Shown here: in pieces, positions 28,585 to 39,423 of the stretch | Layout: each line of letters begins with the position of its first letter | Position numbering within the stretch: the first letter of the stretch is position 1 | Source: Aquabacterium sp. | GTDB lineage: Bacteria > Pseudomonadota > Gammaproteobacteria > Burkholderiales > Burkholderiaceae_C | Direction of reading: 5' to 3' | DNA length: 64,000 nt | Assembly: GCF_029946005.1 (NCBI RefSeq) | Contig: NZ_JAQSDR010000033.1 | Span: forward strand, 108,907 to 172,906 | Translations under genes and position numbers: made by a program | Notes under the pieces: generated by a model | What the model saw: the letters and a program-made list of their open reading frames with translations, nothing else | The model's database searches: none | Told to the model about the DNA's origin: nothing

Positions 28585-29646
28585 ATGAAACCCCATTCAG
28601 TCTTGGCAAGGGCACCCTGTGTGGTTCATTGGGCAGCCGCAGCGCTGGCATCGTTGTGCGCGATGAGTGTGAGCCCCATCGCTGGTGCGCAAACGCAGGT
28701 CTACGCCTACACCGCCACCTGCCAGGGGCCGAACAACGACTGCTTTTACGGGCCCACCGCCTCCTGGTCGCCGCCCAACGGCGCAGCAGGCAACAGCTCG
28801 GTGTCGCACTCCTGGTCCTACATCGCTACAGGCGGCGACACCAGCTACAACTTCGGCGCCAGTGGCGCGGCACAAGCAAGCGTCAGCGGGGTCAACAAGT
28901 GGTCAGCCAGCAGCAGTGCCAGCGGCTACTTCAACTCTCCTGGCACCTACAGCGGTAACGGCGTGGGCGGCGCGGGCATCATCCTGGTGCGCGACGAATT
29001 CACGTTGGCCAGCACGCCCAGCTGGAACGGTCCGGGCTGGTTTCGCCTGTCGTACCGCATCACCGGATCGGCCTCGGTCAACTACGCGGAAACTTCGCAC
29101 GTGTCGGGCCAGACCTTGGGCTCAGCGCAATCGTCGATCACCTTCGAATGTGGTTCGGCGCGCTTGGGCGGAGTCGGCAGCAGCCCATGCCAGTCTGCCG
29201 ATTTCAGCCCACCGTCGCCGGGGTCGATCAACCTCATCGGGCACATGAACTTCGATGCCAGCCAGAGTGTTGACCGCATCGTGTCCTTCGACATGCCCGT
29301 GTATTCGGATCTGCGTTACGTCTACCGCCTGCAGACGACTGTTGGTTCAAGCCTGGCAATGAACGCACTGAACCGGACCGGCCTCATCCAGGGCGGCAGC
29401 TCTGCCGATTTTTCGCACACCTTCAGCTTGGTCGATGCCAAACTTTTCGACGCCGGGTTCAATGAAGTGTCCCAATGGTCGGTGAGCTCGGTGAGCTCGG
29501 GGAGCGGGTTTGACTACAGCCACATCGCGGCGGTGCCGGAGCCAGCCACCTCCGCATTGGTGGCCCTGGGGGTGGGATTGGTGATTTGGCGATCGCGGCG
29601 GTCGGTGAGCGTGTCGCGGAAGCGAATTTCGCTTGTGAATCCATGA
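28585..29646 (+). CDS. PEP-CTERM sorting-domain secreted protein
   Basis: 353 residues. A signal peptide precedes AQTQVYAYTATCQGPNND; the mature part is rich in Ser, Gly and aromatic residues and looks like a beta-rich surface protein. Near the C-terminus is VPEP followed by a hydrophobic helix and RRSR, the PEP-CTERM tripartite signal read by exosortase EpsH. After it come about 16 further basic residues, longer than usual. CGGAG lies nine bases before the ATG. No exosortase gene is in the window. Ligand unknown. Confidence 0.8.
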   Translation: MKPHSVLARAPCVVHWAAAALASLCAMSVSPIAGAQTQVYAYTATCQGPNNDCFYGPTASWSPPNGAAGNSSVSHSWSYIATGGDTSYNFGASGAAQASVSGVNKWSASSSASGYFNSPGTYSGNGVGGAGIILVRDEFTLASTPSWNGPGWFRLSYRITGSASVNYAETSHVSGQTLGSAQSSITFECGSARLGGVGSSPCQSADFSPPSPGSINLIGHMNFDASQSVDRIVSFDMPVYSDLRYVYRLQTTVGSSLAMNALNRTGLIQGGSSADFSHTFSLVDAKLFDAGFNEVSQWSVSSVSSGSGFDYSHIAAVPEPATSALVALGVGLVIWRSRRSVSVSRKRISLVNP

Positions 29647-29994
29647 ACGTCGCCAGCGTGTCGTGATCGGCATGCGTGTTGGCCGCCAAGCTCTCTTCCA
29701 ACTCCCGCTCGCGCAGGGGGCCCGCACGGCAAACACGGCGATGGAATGGGCGCTGCCCATGCCGCACAATCAATATTGATTGACTTCTATATTCATTCAA
29801 GCCATAATATTGCGCTGCCAAGCTAAAGCGATCGCCTCTCAAAGGCGGAACCCCGCCGATGCTGTCAGCGTTTTGCGACCTTCGTCGCCCTTTTGGCCTG
29901 CCGAGCTGCGGCCAACCGAGCCACTCGATGCTCACGCAGGTTGATTCAGGCCTGCGCGCCCTGATTGAATAACATTACAAATATCGCCATTTCC
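29647..29994 (+). other. 348-base gap with promoter and long leader
   Basis: The left part shows nothing recognisable. From about 29767 it holds a palindrome and promoter (listed separately). The predicted transcript then runs about 180 bases before the next start codon. That leader contains GGCGGAACCCCGCC-like self-complementary stretches and GC-rich hairpins, as in leaders of cold-shock or RNA-binding protein genes. I see no known riboswitch. Confidence 0.45.
29767..29808 (+). promoter_or_regulatory. sigma-70-type promoter overlapped by a perfect 16-base palindrome
   Basis: CAATCAATATTGATTG at 29767-29782 is a perfect palindrome. It overlaps TTGACT (29780-29785), followed after 17 bases by CATAAT (29803-29808). 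The AT-rich palindrome against the -35 box is the usual position of a repressor or activator site. The transcript would read into the small ORF at 29995 and the RRM gene. Confidence 0.6.
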
Positions 29995-30204
29995 ATGGGC
30001 AAGTACGTCGTTTCGCCCGCGACACACCAGACCGACTGTGGCCGATTCCGCGCCTCCTTCTCGGTCCAACGCTCACACGGCAACGGCAGCTACGCCCGTG
30101 TGTTCCGTTTTGACAAAACCTTTGCCTCGCACGAAGCGGCCCGAGTCTTTGCAGTCACCCAGGGTTGGCTGGAAACGTGCACGCCGCAAGCGCCCCCGTG
30201 CTGA
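29995..30204 (+). CDS. conserved-looking small protein upstream of the RRM gene
   Basis: 69 residues beginning MGKYVVSPATHQTDCGRFRA, with the phrase VFRFDKTFASHEAARVFAVTQGW. The layout strand-strand-helix with a Phe/Arg-rich core resembles a small domain I recall in front of RNA-binding and cold-shock genes in Burkholderiales, but I cannot name it. The ATG at 29995 is the first one in frame; an upstream TTG would add ten residues. No clear ribosome site. It sits between the palindromic promoter and the RRM gene and is probably co-transcribed. Confidence 0.55.
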   Translation: MGKYVVSPATHQTDCGRFRASFSVQRSHGNGSYARVFRFDKTFASHEAARVFAVTQGWLETCTPQAPPC

Positions 30205-30308
30205 GCATCTGCTCGCACCAGATACCCGATCCATCTCCCCGTCGCTGCGCAATCCCAATTCGCGCACCCGCATCCTCACGATGCGCCATGATTCAGAAAG
30301 GCTCTTCC

Positions 30309-30659
30309 ATGAGCAGCAAAATTTACGTGGGCAACTTGCCCTTCTCCGTGACCGATTCCAGCCTGAAAAGCAACTTCGCCGAGTTTGGCAACGTGACCTC
30401 TTCCAAGGTCATGATGGACCGGGAAACCGGGAACTCCAAGGGCTTCGGCTTTGTGGAAATGGCTTCTGCTGAAGCTGCCCAGGCCGCGATCACCGCACTG
30501 AACGGCATGTCCGTTGATGGACGCTCGATTGTCGTGAACCTGGCTCGTCCCCGCGAAGAAAATAGCGGCTCAGGCGGCTACAGCGCGGGTGGTTACAGCT
30601 CAGCCAAGCGGTCGGACGTTGGCTATGGCACAGGCGGCTTCGGCGGTGGACGCTACTGA
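30309..30659 (+). CDS. RRM-domain RNA-binding protein with glycine-rich tail
   Basis: 116 residues. One RNA recognition motif spans about 3-80, with RNP2 IYVGNLPF and RNP1 KGFGFVEM. A short tail rich in Gly, Ser and Tyr ends GGFGGGRY. Such small RRM proteins are common in cyanobacteria and many proteobacteria and are often cold-induced RNA chaperones. The message follows a long leader and a small ORF and ends in a strong terminator 19 bases after the stop. Confidence 0.92.
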   Translation: MSSKIYVGNLPFSVTDSSLKSNFAEFGNVTSSKVMMDRETGNSKGFGFVEMASAEAAQAAITALNGMSVDGRSIVVNLARPREENSGSGGYSAGGYSSAKRSDVGYGTGGFGGGRY

Positions 30660-30677
30660 AACCAGTCGCTTCCTGTG

Positions 30678-30708
30678 AAAAACCGGCTCTCCTGAGTCGG
30701 TTTTTTTT
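30678..30708 (+). terminator. intrinsic terminator after the RRM gene
   Basis: The stem AAAACCGGCTC / GAGTCGGTTTT with loop TCCT pairs fully with one G-U pair and is followed by a run of eight Ts. It lies 19 bases after the stop codon. Confidence 0.9.
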
Positions 30709-30836
30709 CGTCTCGACCAGGCCAGTTCCTGCCGTTCGATGCGCCGAAATGGGCGACAGGACAGTGCCCATGGCTGGTGGAGCCCTTCATAATCAAGACC
30801 TGACCCCCCGCTTGTTCGAGATGCCGACCTTTCATC

Positions 30837-31319
30837 ATGGATAAATTCTTGCTGCAGCAGCAGGTGCTGGAACGGCTCGCCGAAGACCTGCTGCAAGCCG
30901 AACAGGCAGCAAGGGCTGCCCATGAAACGGCGACTCACGAAGAAAACATCGCCGAAAACAAGCACGACACCTTGGGGCTCGAAGCCGCCTACCTGGCCAC
31001 CGGCCAAGCTCGTCGCGCCGAAGGCATCCGCCAGGCGATGGCCCATTGGCGCCAATTCCGCCCGCGTCCCTACGACGCCAGTAAAGGTATAGAGCTCGGC
31101 GCGCTGGTCTGCCTGGTCGATGCCGACGACCAGCAGCAACAGCTCTTTCTCGGCCCGGATGGGGGCAGCATGAAGTTGGTCAGCGGCGCTCAGCTCGTTC
31201 AGGTCATCAGCAGCGAAGCCCCTTTGGGCAGGGCCCTGCTGGGCAAATGCGAAGGTGATGAGGTGTCGATCCAGGTCGCTCCAATCCGTCAGCAGTTTGA
31301 GGTGCTGCGGGTTCACTGA
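30837..31319 (+). CDS. GreA/GreB-like transcription factor domain protein
   Basis: 160 residues. An N-terminal helical half (coiled-coil-like, with EEN IAENKHDTLGLEAAYLATGQ) is followed by a C-terminal FKBP-like domain with phrases such as LGALVCLVDADDQQQQLFLGPDGG and SSEAPLGRALLGKCEGDEV, the latter typical of GreA/GreB C-domains (SPxGxALxGxxxGD). The N-terminal coiled coil that enters RNA polymerase is not a standard one, so it may be a Gre-like regulator such as Rnk or GfH1 rather than a cleavage factor. Confidence 0.8.
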   Translation: MDKFLLQQQVLERLAEDLLQAEQAARAAHETATHEENIAENKHDTLGLEAAYLATGQARRAEGIRQAMAHWRQFRPRPYDASKGIELGALVCLVDADDQQQQLFLGPDGGSMKLVSGAQLVQVISSEAPLGRALLGKCEGDEVSIQVAPIRQQFEVLRVH

Positions 31320-31373
31320 GATTGAGCATGCGCGCGGAGTACCATCGATGGCCTTCTCCAACCGTCTTTTCCC

Positions 31374-31661
31374 ATGACTTCTCTCACATGCGTGGCCACT
31401 GAGGTCATCACCACCCACCAAAAACCGGTTGGCTATGCCTACCGCACCGCCCCGGCTACGCCCAACGACAGTGGCTGGCGTTTCCTCAGCGGCAGCGAAA
31501 GTGAGAAATACATGAACCAACCCACGCACTACATCACCTGTGTGTTGGCCGACTTCGCACTTGAGCATCCCGACGTTGAGCCCCTGCTGAGCCACCCGGT
31601 CGGTTCAGCCTTCGAGCGCGCCGATGCGCGGCAGGCATTCGAGGCGGTCCCACTCGAATAA
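31374..31661 (+). CDS. DUF2185-like protein
   Basis: 95 residues. The pattern KPVGYAYRTAP, then DSGWRFLSGSESEKYM and HPVGSAFERA matches DUF2185, whose members are sometimes called Imm33-type immunity proteins. No toxin gene is adjacent, so an immunity role is not supported. It follows the GreA/B-like gene by 54 bases on the same strand. Confidence 0.75.
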   Translation: MTSLTCVATEVITTHQKPVGYAYRTAPATPNDSGWRFLSGSESEKYMNQPTHYITCVLADFALEHPDVEPLLSHPVGSAFERADARQAFEAVPLE

Positions 31662-31996
31662 ACGGCTGCATTCCCGTTTGGCGTGGCGACGGGACCAACT
31701 CGTGGGGCAAGTCCGCTTTCGTTTCACACCGTTCATTCATCGGTGGATGCGAGCTTCCGCTATCGCTGCCAAGCGGTCCCCGATTTGTTGCGACGAATGA
31801 CCGGTCAGGGTCGGTATGCGGGAGTCATGCCTGCTGCATCCTTCCATTTGCCCCGCATTCAAGCCCAGCCTGGTTGCTGACCATCACGGCGCCCCGAATG
31901 CGGTCGTAGGGGACTTCCAGCCAGAAGGCGCCCTACACCGCAGGGGTCCACAGGACTTGGAGGCAACATCACCTCCTCGCCCCGCACACCCCATGA
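31662..31996. other. 335-base stretch without a gene
   Basis: Frames of 65-86 codons exist on both strands but lack ribosome-binding sites and family resemblance. I see no terminator, repeat or promoter of quality. It may be a decayed gene between the plus-strand DUF2185 gene and the minus-strand DUF3096 gene, which converge on it. Confidence 0.4.
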
Positions 31997-32152
31997 TCAC
32001 CCGATCCGCAACCCACCAGCCCCCAAAAGCCCGATCAGCCCAATCGCGATCAAGTAGATCGCCACGATGTAGTTGAGCAGGCGCGGCATCACCAGGATGA
32101 GGATGCCGGCGAGCAGCGAAATCAGCGGCGTCAGGCCGAGGTGCAAGTTCAT
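31997..32152 (-). CDS. DUF3096-type small membrane protein
   Basis: 51 residues, starting MNLHLGLTPLISLLAGI and forming two hydrophobic helices joined by a short MPRLLNY loop. This is the DUF3096 pattern. The ATG overlaps the stop codon of the glycine-zipper gene (ATGA), so the two are translationally coupled. It sits in the membrane; function unknown. Confidence 0.8.
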   Translation of the reverse strand: MNLHLGLTPLISLLAGILILVMPRLLNYIVAIYLIAIGLIGLLGAGGLRIG

Positions 32153-33249
32153 TGTGAGTTACCTGTTGAGCGGCGCACGATGGCGCCATCGACGATCTTT
32201 ACGCGCGCACCGACCGCCAGTGCCGGGTCCACCGCGTGGTCAAAGGTTTTGGTGCTGCCGTCTTCCATCTGGACTGTGACGCGGTAGACGGTGGTTTTTT
32301 CCCTGGCGTTCTGAATGCGGTTGCCTGCATAAGCGCCGCCCAGGGCGCCCACGATGCGGGCAATGTCCTTGCCCGAACCGCCGCCCACCTGGTTGCCGAG
32401 CACGGCGCCAAGCACGCCGCCAGCGACGGTGCCCAGCACATTGTGCGAGTCCTTGTCGTCGATCTCGGCCTTGCCAGCGGCCGTCACCACGCCACAATTG
32501 GCACTGACCATGTCGGCGCGGCGATCGTCGCGGCGATCGCGACGGTCGCAGCCATCAGCATCAGGGTAGGTGTTTGCCACTTGCTCACGCACGAAGCGCT
32601 GGCTCGTCTCCTTCTGCCCGACCTTCAGGAAGCCAGTAGCGACCAGTTGGCCACGCAGACGGTCCTTGCGGGACACGGTGTAGCTGCCTTCGTACAAGCC
32701 GCGGCTGACCTCGGTCAGGGGCAGCGCACGGGTGATGCCTTCGACGGCCACCCGGGCCGTGCCGCCAGGCACGCCCGAGAGGGAGAATGTCAGTTCGTCG
32801 CCAGCGCGGATGCGGTCCGGCGCGTTGACCGTGAAGGCCCCGATGCGTGCCGTCTGCACAGGGCTGGGCGCGCCGCGCAGGAGCGACTGGTCCAGAGTGG
32901 CGTTCATCACCCGGTCATCGCGCGCGATGCGGGCGGTCACCAGGCTGGTCGCCGTCAGTCGGTCCCGCGTGCGGATGGTGTAGTCGCCTTCGTAGACGCC
33001 AGGCCGGACCTCCTGCAGCCGAACTCCAGATGAGGCGCCGCCAATTTGCAACGTGACCTCGGACCCCGGCGTGGCCGTGAGCCGGAAGGCCAGCTCGGTG
33101 CCGGGGGTCAGGGCGCGCACCTGTTCGACGCCGAAGCTGTCTGCGGTGACGGTCGCGGCTGTCTGTGCGTGGGCAGACGTGGCCACGGTCAGTGGCAAGG
33201 CTGCCGCCAGCGCGAGAATGAGCACGGACAGTCGTGAAGGCAAGTTCAT
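32149..33249 (-). CDS. exported glycine-zipper protein with a duplicated beta domain
   Basis: 366 residues with a signal peptide ending near AHAQ. Two related domains of about 80 residues follow (about 37-120 and 133-215), each with the phrase LxEVxxGxYEGxYTxxxxDRL. Next is an acidic and Arg-rich spacer with two cysteines, then a glycine-zipper 2TM segment (GTVAGGVLGAVLGNQVGGGSGK... ALGGAYAGN) as in SlyB/OmsA-like proteins, and a final TVYRVTVQMEDGST domain. GGAAG favours the second of two adjacent ATGs. Likely an envelope protein; task unknown. Confidence 0.75.
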   Translation of the reverse strand: MNLPSRLSVLILALAAALPLTVATSAHAQTAATVTADSFGVEQVRALTPGTELAFRLTATPGSEVTLQIGGASSGVRLQEVRPGVYEGDYTIRTRDRLTATSLVTARIARDDRVMNATLDQSLLRGAPSPVQTARIGAFTVNAPDRIRAGDELTFSLSGVPGGTARVAVEGITRALPLTEVSRGLYEGSYTVSRKDRLRGQLVATGFLKVGQKETSQRFVREQVANTYPDADGCDRRDRRDDRRADMVSANCGVVTAAGKAEIDDKDSHNVLGTVAGGVLGAVLGNQVGGGSGKDIARIVGALGGAYAGNRIQNAREKTTVYRVTVQMEDGSTKTFDHAVDPALAVGARVKIVDGAIVRRSTGNSQ

Positions 33250-33367
33250 CATGGGCTTCCAAGCGTGCCACGAAGGCGGCACGTACCCCCTTGTAACGCG
33301 GCACACGCCGTCGCGGCCGACAAAACAAGAAAAGAATGGTTGGCGGTGTGGGCTAACCTACGCCCCC

Positions 33368-34702
33368 ATGAAGCCCCGCCGCCCCGCCGCCATCACGCGC
33401 CGCACCACCCTGCGACGCCTCGTCGCCACTTTTCTCAGCGTCGGCCCCTTGTCCGCCCTGGCGGCCGCCCGCCATAAGCTCTCCGCCATTGCAGGGCCCA
33501 CGTCGACGCCCAACGAGTCTGTCCCGAACTGGCGCCCGGACCACACCGTCATCGTCATCCTTGAAAACCTCTCGGCGTTTGAGGCCACCGAGGCGCAGCT
33601 CAAAAGGGGCGATGGCCCCGTCTTCGCCAGCACCTCGCACTGGCGCTACCTCAACGAACTGGCCAGCCAGGGCGCACGCTTCACCAACTCGCACTTCACG
33701 CGCACGCCTTATGGTTCGGCCTTGCCCACGCGGCCCAGCCAGCCCAACTACCTTTACCTTTTCTCAGGCCACCACCAGGGCGTGTTGCCAGCCTGGTTTG
33801 AAGACACCCGCTCTCCCTACCAGGGCCAAGCCTTGTACGACTGCCACGGCCGCTTGCTGCCGTCAGCGCGGCAGACCCACATCGGCGTGGGCAACCAAAA
33901 CCTGCCCGAGGCTTGGCTGCCACTGACCTCGCCTAACCTGGGCGCCGCGCTGCTGCAGCGTGGCCGCAGCTTTGCCAGCTTCAGCGAATCGCTGCCTTAT
34001 CCCAGTTGGAAATGCGCCACCGACGACCGGATGGCGGTTTGCTCAGGCGCTCAAGCCCAGACGGACTTTTACCGCCGCAAGCACAACCCTGCCGTCAACT
34101 GGACCGACCAAGTGGCGCCCACCAGCCCGCGCGGCCTGAAGGGCGACCTGGCCAAGCACGTGCTGCCCGTCAGCGTCAACCTGGGCTTCATGCCCACGCA
34201 AGACCCGGTGCTCAAGCAATCCTTCCGCGGCTTCGACCGCGATGCCGGAGGCAGGCCGCTGACTTTCGACCAACTGCCCCACGTGTCCATCGTCGTCCCC
34301 AACGAGCAGCACGACGCGCACAGCAACACCGCCCAGATGGCCGACGACTGGCTGCGCCAGAACATCAGCGCTTATGCCAATTGGGCCAAAGCCCACAACA
34401 GCCTGCTCATCGTCACCTTTGACGAAGACGGCAGCACCGACACCCGCCAGGGCAACGGCTACATCACGGGCGCTGGCCGCATTCCCACCCTGTTTTTTGG
34501 CGCGGGCGTGAAGCAAGGCGAGTTCGACGGGCGGGTGGACCACCTCAACATCCTGGCCACGGTGCTGTGGCTGAACGGCGCATTGGAGCGTTTCAGGGCC
34601 GATTTCCGGCAATTTCACCAAGTTGTGGCGGGTTCTGGCTCCGAGGCCGAAAAAGAGTGGCTCAATCTGCGGCCGGTCACCGAAGTCTTCCGCCCCCGTT
34701 AA
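33368..34702 (+). CDS. phosphoesterase-family exported enzyme
   Basis: 444 residues. The N-terminus has RRTTLRRL followed by a hydrophobic stretch, possibly a Tat signal. The catalytic family markers of the phospholipase C/acid phosphatase type are HTVIVILENLSAFEAT near the start, LPHVSIVVPNEQHDAHS and LIVTFDEDGS near the C-terminal third. The family hydrolyses phosphate esters in the periplasm or outside. Substrate (phospholipid or phosphomonoester) cannot be decided. It is divergent from the glycine-zipper gene and ends 18 bases before parE. Confidence 0.8.
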   Translation: MKPRRPAAITRRTTLRRLVATFLSVGPLSALAAARHKLSAIAGPTSTPNESVPNWRPDHTVIVILENLSAFEATEAQLKRGDGPVFASTSHWRYLNELASQGARFTNSHFTRTPYGSALPTRPSQPNYLYLFSGHHQGVLPAWFEDTRSPYQGQALYDCHGRLLPSARQTHIGVGNQNLPEAWLPLTSPNLGAALLQRGRSFASFSESLPYPSWKCATDDRMAVCSGAQAQTDFYRRKHNPAVNWTDQVAPTSPRGLKGDLAKHVLPVSVNLGFMPTQDPVLKQSFRGFDRDAGGRPLTFDQLPHVSIVVPNEQHDAHSNTAQMADDWLRQNISAYANWAKAHNSLLIVTFDEDGSTDTRQGNGYITGAGRIPTLFFGAGVKQGEFDGRVDHLNILATVLWLNGALERFRADFRQFHQVVAGSGSEAEKEWLNLRPVTEVFRPR

Positions 34703-34720
34703 GTTCGTAGAATCGCGCCC

Positions 34721-36724
34721 ATGTCATCGAAACCCACTTCTGTCCCCGTTTCCTCCACCAAGCCCAGCGCCACCTACGGCGAGTCGTCGATCCGCGTCCT
34801 CAAGGGCCTGGAGCCGGTCAAGCAGCGCCCGGGCATGTACACCCGCACCGACAACCCGCTGCACATCATTCAAGAGGTGATTGACAACGCGGCCGACGAG
34901 GCCCTGGCCGGTTTTGGCAAGCGCATCGCCGTCACCCTGCACACCGATGGCTCGATCAGCGTGGAAGACGATGGCCGGGGCATCCCCTTTGGCCTGCACC
35001 CGGAAGAGCAGGTGCCCGTGGTCGAAATCGTGTTCACGCGCCTGCACGCGGGCGGCAAGTTCGACAAGGGTTCGGGCGGGGCCTACAGCTTCTCGGGCGG
35101 TTTGCACGGCGTGGGCGTGAGCGTGACCAACGCGCTGTCCACGCGATTGCAAGTCACCGTTTACCGCGAAAAGCAAGTGGCGCAACTGGCCTTCAGCGGC
35201 GGCGATGTGATCGAGCCTTTGACCGTGCGCCCACTGGCCTCCGGCGAGCGCAAGAACGGCACCACCGCGCGCGCCTGGCCTGATCCCAAGTACTTTGAAA
35301 GCGCCGAGCTGCCCCGCAGTGAGTTGATGCATGCACTGCGCAGCAAGGCCGTGCTGATGCCCGGCGTGACCATCACGCTGACCACCGAGAAAACCGGCGA
35401 GACGCTGACCTGGCTCTACAAGGGCGGCCTGCGCGATTATCTGACGCAAGCCCTGCACACCGACCCGATCATCCCTCTGTTCGAGGGCGAGCAGTTCGCC
35501 ACCGGCGCCGAGACCGAAAACTTCGCCGAAGGCGAGGGCGCTGCCTGGTGCGTGGCCTTCACCGAAGAAGGCGCATCCATGCGCGAAAGCTACGTCAACT
35601 TGATCCCCACGGTGGCGGGCGGCACGCACGAGGCCGGTTTGAAAGACGGTCTGTTCAACGCCATCAAGGGCTTCATCGAGATGCACAGCCTGATGCCCAA
35701 GGGCGTCAAGCTCATGCCCGACGACGTGTTTTCGCGCGCCAGTTTTGTGCTCAGCGCCAAGGTGCTCGACCCGCAGTTCCAGGGCCAGACCAAAGAGCGC
35801 CTGAACAGCCGCGACGCGCTGCGCCTGGTCACCACCTACGTCAGGCCCAGCCTGGAGTTGTGGCTGAACCAGCACGTGGACCATGGCAAGAAGCTGGCCG
35901 AGCTGGTCATCAAACAGGCCCAGGCTCGCCAGAAGGCTGGCCAAAAGGTCGAGAAGAAAAAGGGCTCCGGCGTGGCCGTGTTGCCTGGCAAGCTGACCGA
36001 TTGCGAGAGCCGCGACCTCAGCCTGAACGAAGTATTTTTGGTGGAGGGTGATTCGGCTGGCGGCAGCGCCAAAATGGGCCGCAACAAAGAGACCCAGGCC
36101 ATCCTGCCTCTGCGCGGCAAGGTGCTCAACGCCTGGGAGGTTGAGCGCGATCGCCTGTTCGCCAACAACGAAATCCACGACATTTCCGTGGCCATCGGGG
36201 TTGATCCTCATGGCCCCAACGATTCGCCTGATCTGTCGGGCCTGCGCTACGGCAAGGTCTGCATCCTCTCAGACGCCGATGTCGATGGCTCGCACATCCA
36301 GGTGCTCTTGCTGACGCTGTTCTTCAGGCACTTCCCCAAGTTGATCGAGACCGGCCACATCTACATCGCGCGCCCGCCCTTGTTCCGGGTGGATGCGCCC
36401 GCGCGGGGCAAGAAGCCCGCCGCCAAGCTGTATGCACTGGATGAAGGCGAGTTGACCGCCACGCTGGACAAGCTGCGCAAGGAAGGTTGCCGCGAAGGCA
36501 CTTGGTCCATCAGTCGATTCAAAGGCTTGGGCGAGATGAACGCCGAGCAGCTGTGGGACACCACCCTGAACCCCGACACCCGCCGCTTGCTTCCCGTGGC
36601 CTATGGTGAGCCCGGTTTCGGCTTGACCGAAGTTTCATTCAACAAGCTCATGGGCAAGGGCGAAGCCGCCTCGCGCCGCGAACTCATGGAGCTGCACGGC
36701 GACGAGGTCGACATCGACGTTTGA
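34721..36724 (+). CDS. parE: DNA topoisomerase IV subunit B (ParE)
   Basis: 667 residues, the length of ParE rather than GyrB. GHKL ATPase landmarks are DNAADEALAGFG, EDDGRGIP and GGLHGVGVSVTNAL. The Toprim domain has EGDSAGGSAKMGR and SDADVDGSHI. With ParC it decatenates sister chromosomes. The ATG lies 18 bases after the phosphoesterase gene. parC follows about 360 bases further on, separated by a small gene on the other strand. Confidence 0.96.
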   Translation: MSSKPTSVPVSSTKPSATYGESSIRVLKGLEPVKQRPGMYTRTDNPLHIIQEVIDNAADEALAGFGKRIAVTLHTDGSISVEDDGRGIPFGLHPEEQVPVVEIVFTRLHAGGKFDKGSGGAYSFSGGLHGVGVSVTNALSTRLQVTVYREKQVAQLAFSGGDVIEPLTVRPLASGERKNGTTARAWPDPKYFESAELPRSELMHALRSKAVLMPGVTITLTTEKTGETLTWLYKGGLRDYLTQALHTDPIIPLFEGEQFATGAETENFAEGEGAAWCVAFTEEGASMRESYVNLIPTVAGGTHEAGLKDGLFNAIKGFIEMHSLMPKGVKLMPDDVFSRASFVLSAKVLDPQFQGQTKERLNSRDALRLVTTYVRPSLELWLNQHVDHGKKLAELVIKQAQARQKAGQKVEKKKGSGVAVLPGKLTDCESRDLSLNEVFLVEGDSAGGSAKMGRNKETQAILPLRGKVLNAWEVERDRLFANNEIHDISVAIGVDPHGPNDSPDLSGLRYGKVCILSDADVDGSHIQVLLLTLFFRHFPKLIETGHIYIARPPLFRVDAPARGKKPAAKLYALDEGELTATLDKLRKEGCREGTWSISRFKGLGEMNAEQLWDTTLNPDTRRLLPVAYGEPGFGLTEVSFNKLMGKGEAASRRELMELHGDEVDIDV

Positions 36725-36725
36725 A

Positions 36726-36947
36726 TCAGACCTTGCGGCCACCGCCCACCAGCAACAGCCCACCGACCACGATGGCGCCGATGCCCGCCCACAAGGGGAT
36801 GTTGACCGTTTCTTTTTCCTTGACGTTCAACTCCAGCGGCCCAAGCTTCACGGCCGACGTGTTCTTGGTGTAGCTGAAGCCGCCATAGGTGAGACCCAGG
36901 ATGCCCGCAACGATGATCGCCACGGCGAGGATTTTGATGCTGTTCAT
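36726..36947 (-). CDS. small two-helix membrane protein
   Basis: 73 residues: helix one about 7-26 (KILAVAIIVAGILGLTYGG), a soluble turn with FSYTKNTSAVKLGPLELNVKEKETVNIPLW, and helix two about 52-68 ending GGGRKV. I recall proteins with the same YGGFSYTK...KLGP pattern in many Gram-negative bacteria, with no known function. It lies antisense between parE and parC and converges on the end of parE. Confidence 0.8.
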   Translation of the reverse strand: MNSIKILAVAIIVAGILGLTYGGFSYTKNTSAVKLGPLELNVKEKETVNIPLWAGIGAIVVGGLLLVGGGRKV

Positions 36948-37081
36948 GCGAGTACCGCCTTGCCAATTGAGATGAACATGACTGTGACCGCAAACCTTAG
37001 TTCAAGCCATCGGCCTTGTCTGCTTTGCCTGTCAGCGTTGTCTGACATGAATAAATACCGACTGGTTTCGACCACACCAAG

Positions 37082-39415
<2,334 letters not shown>

Positions 39416-39423
39416 CCGGAAGG

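Noticed and set aside
31374..31661. Toxin-immunity pair
   Set aside because: DUF2185 proteins are sometimes immunity proteins, but no toxin gene lies next to it.
31683..32076. Two plus-strand open frames between the DUF2185 and DUF3096 genes
   Set aside because: No ribosome-binding site, no family pattern, and they overlap a real minus-strand gene.
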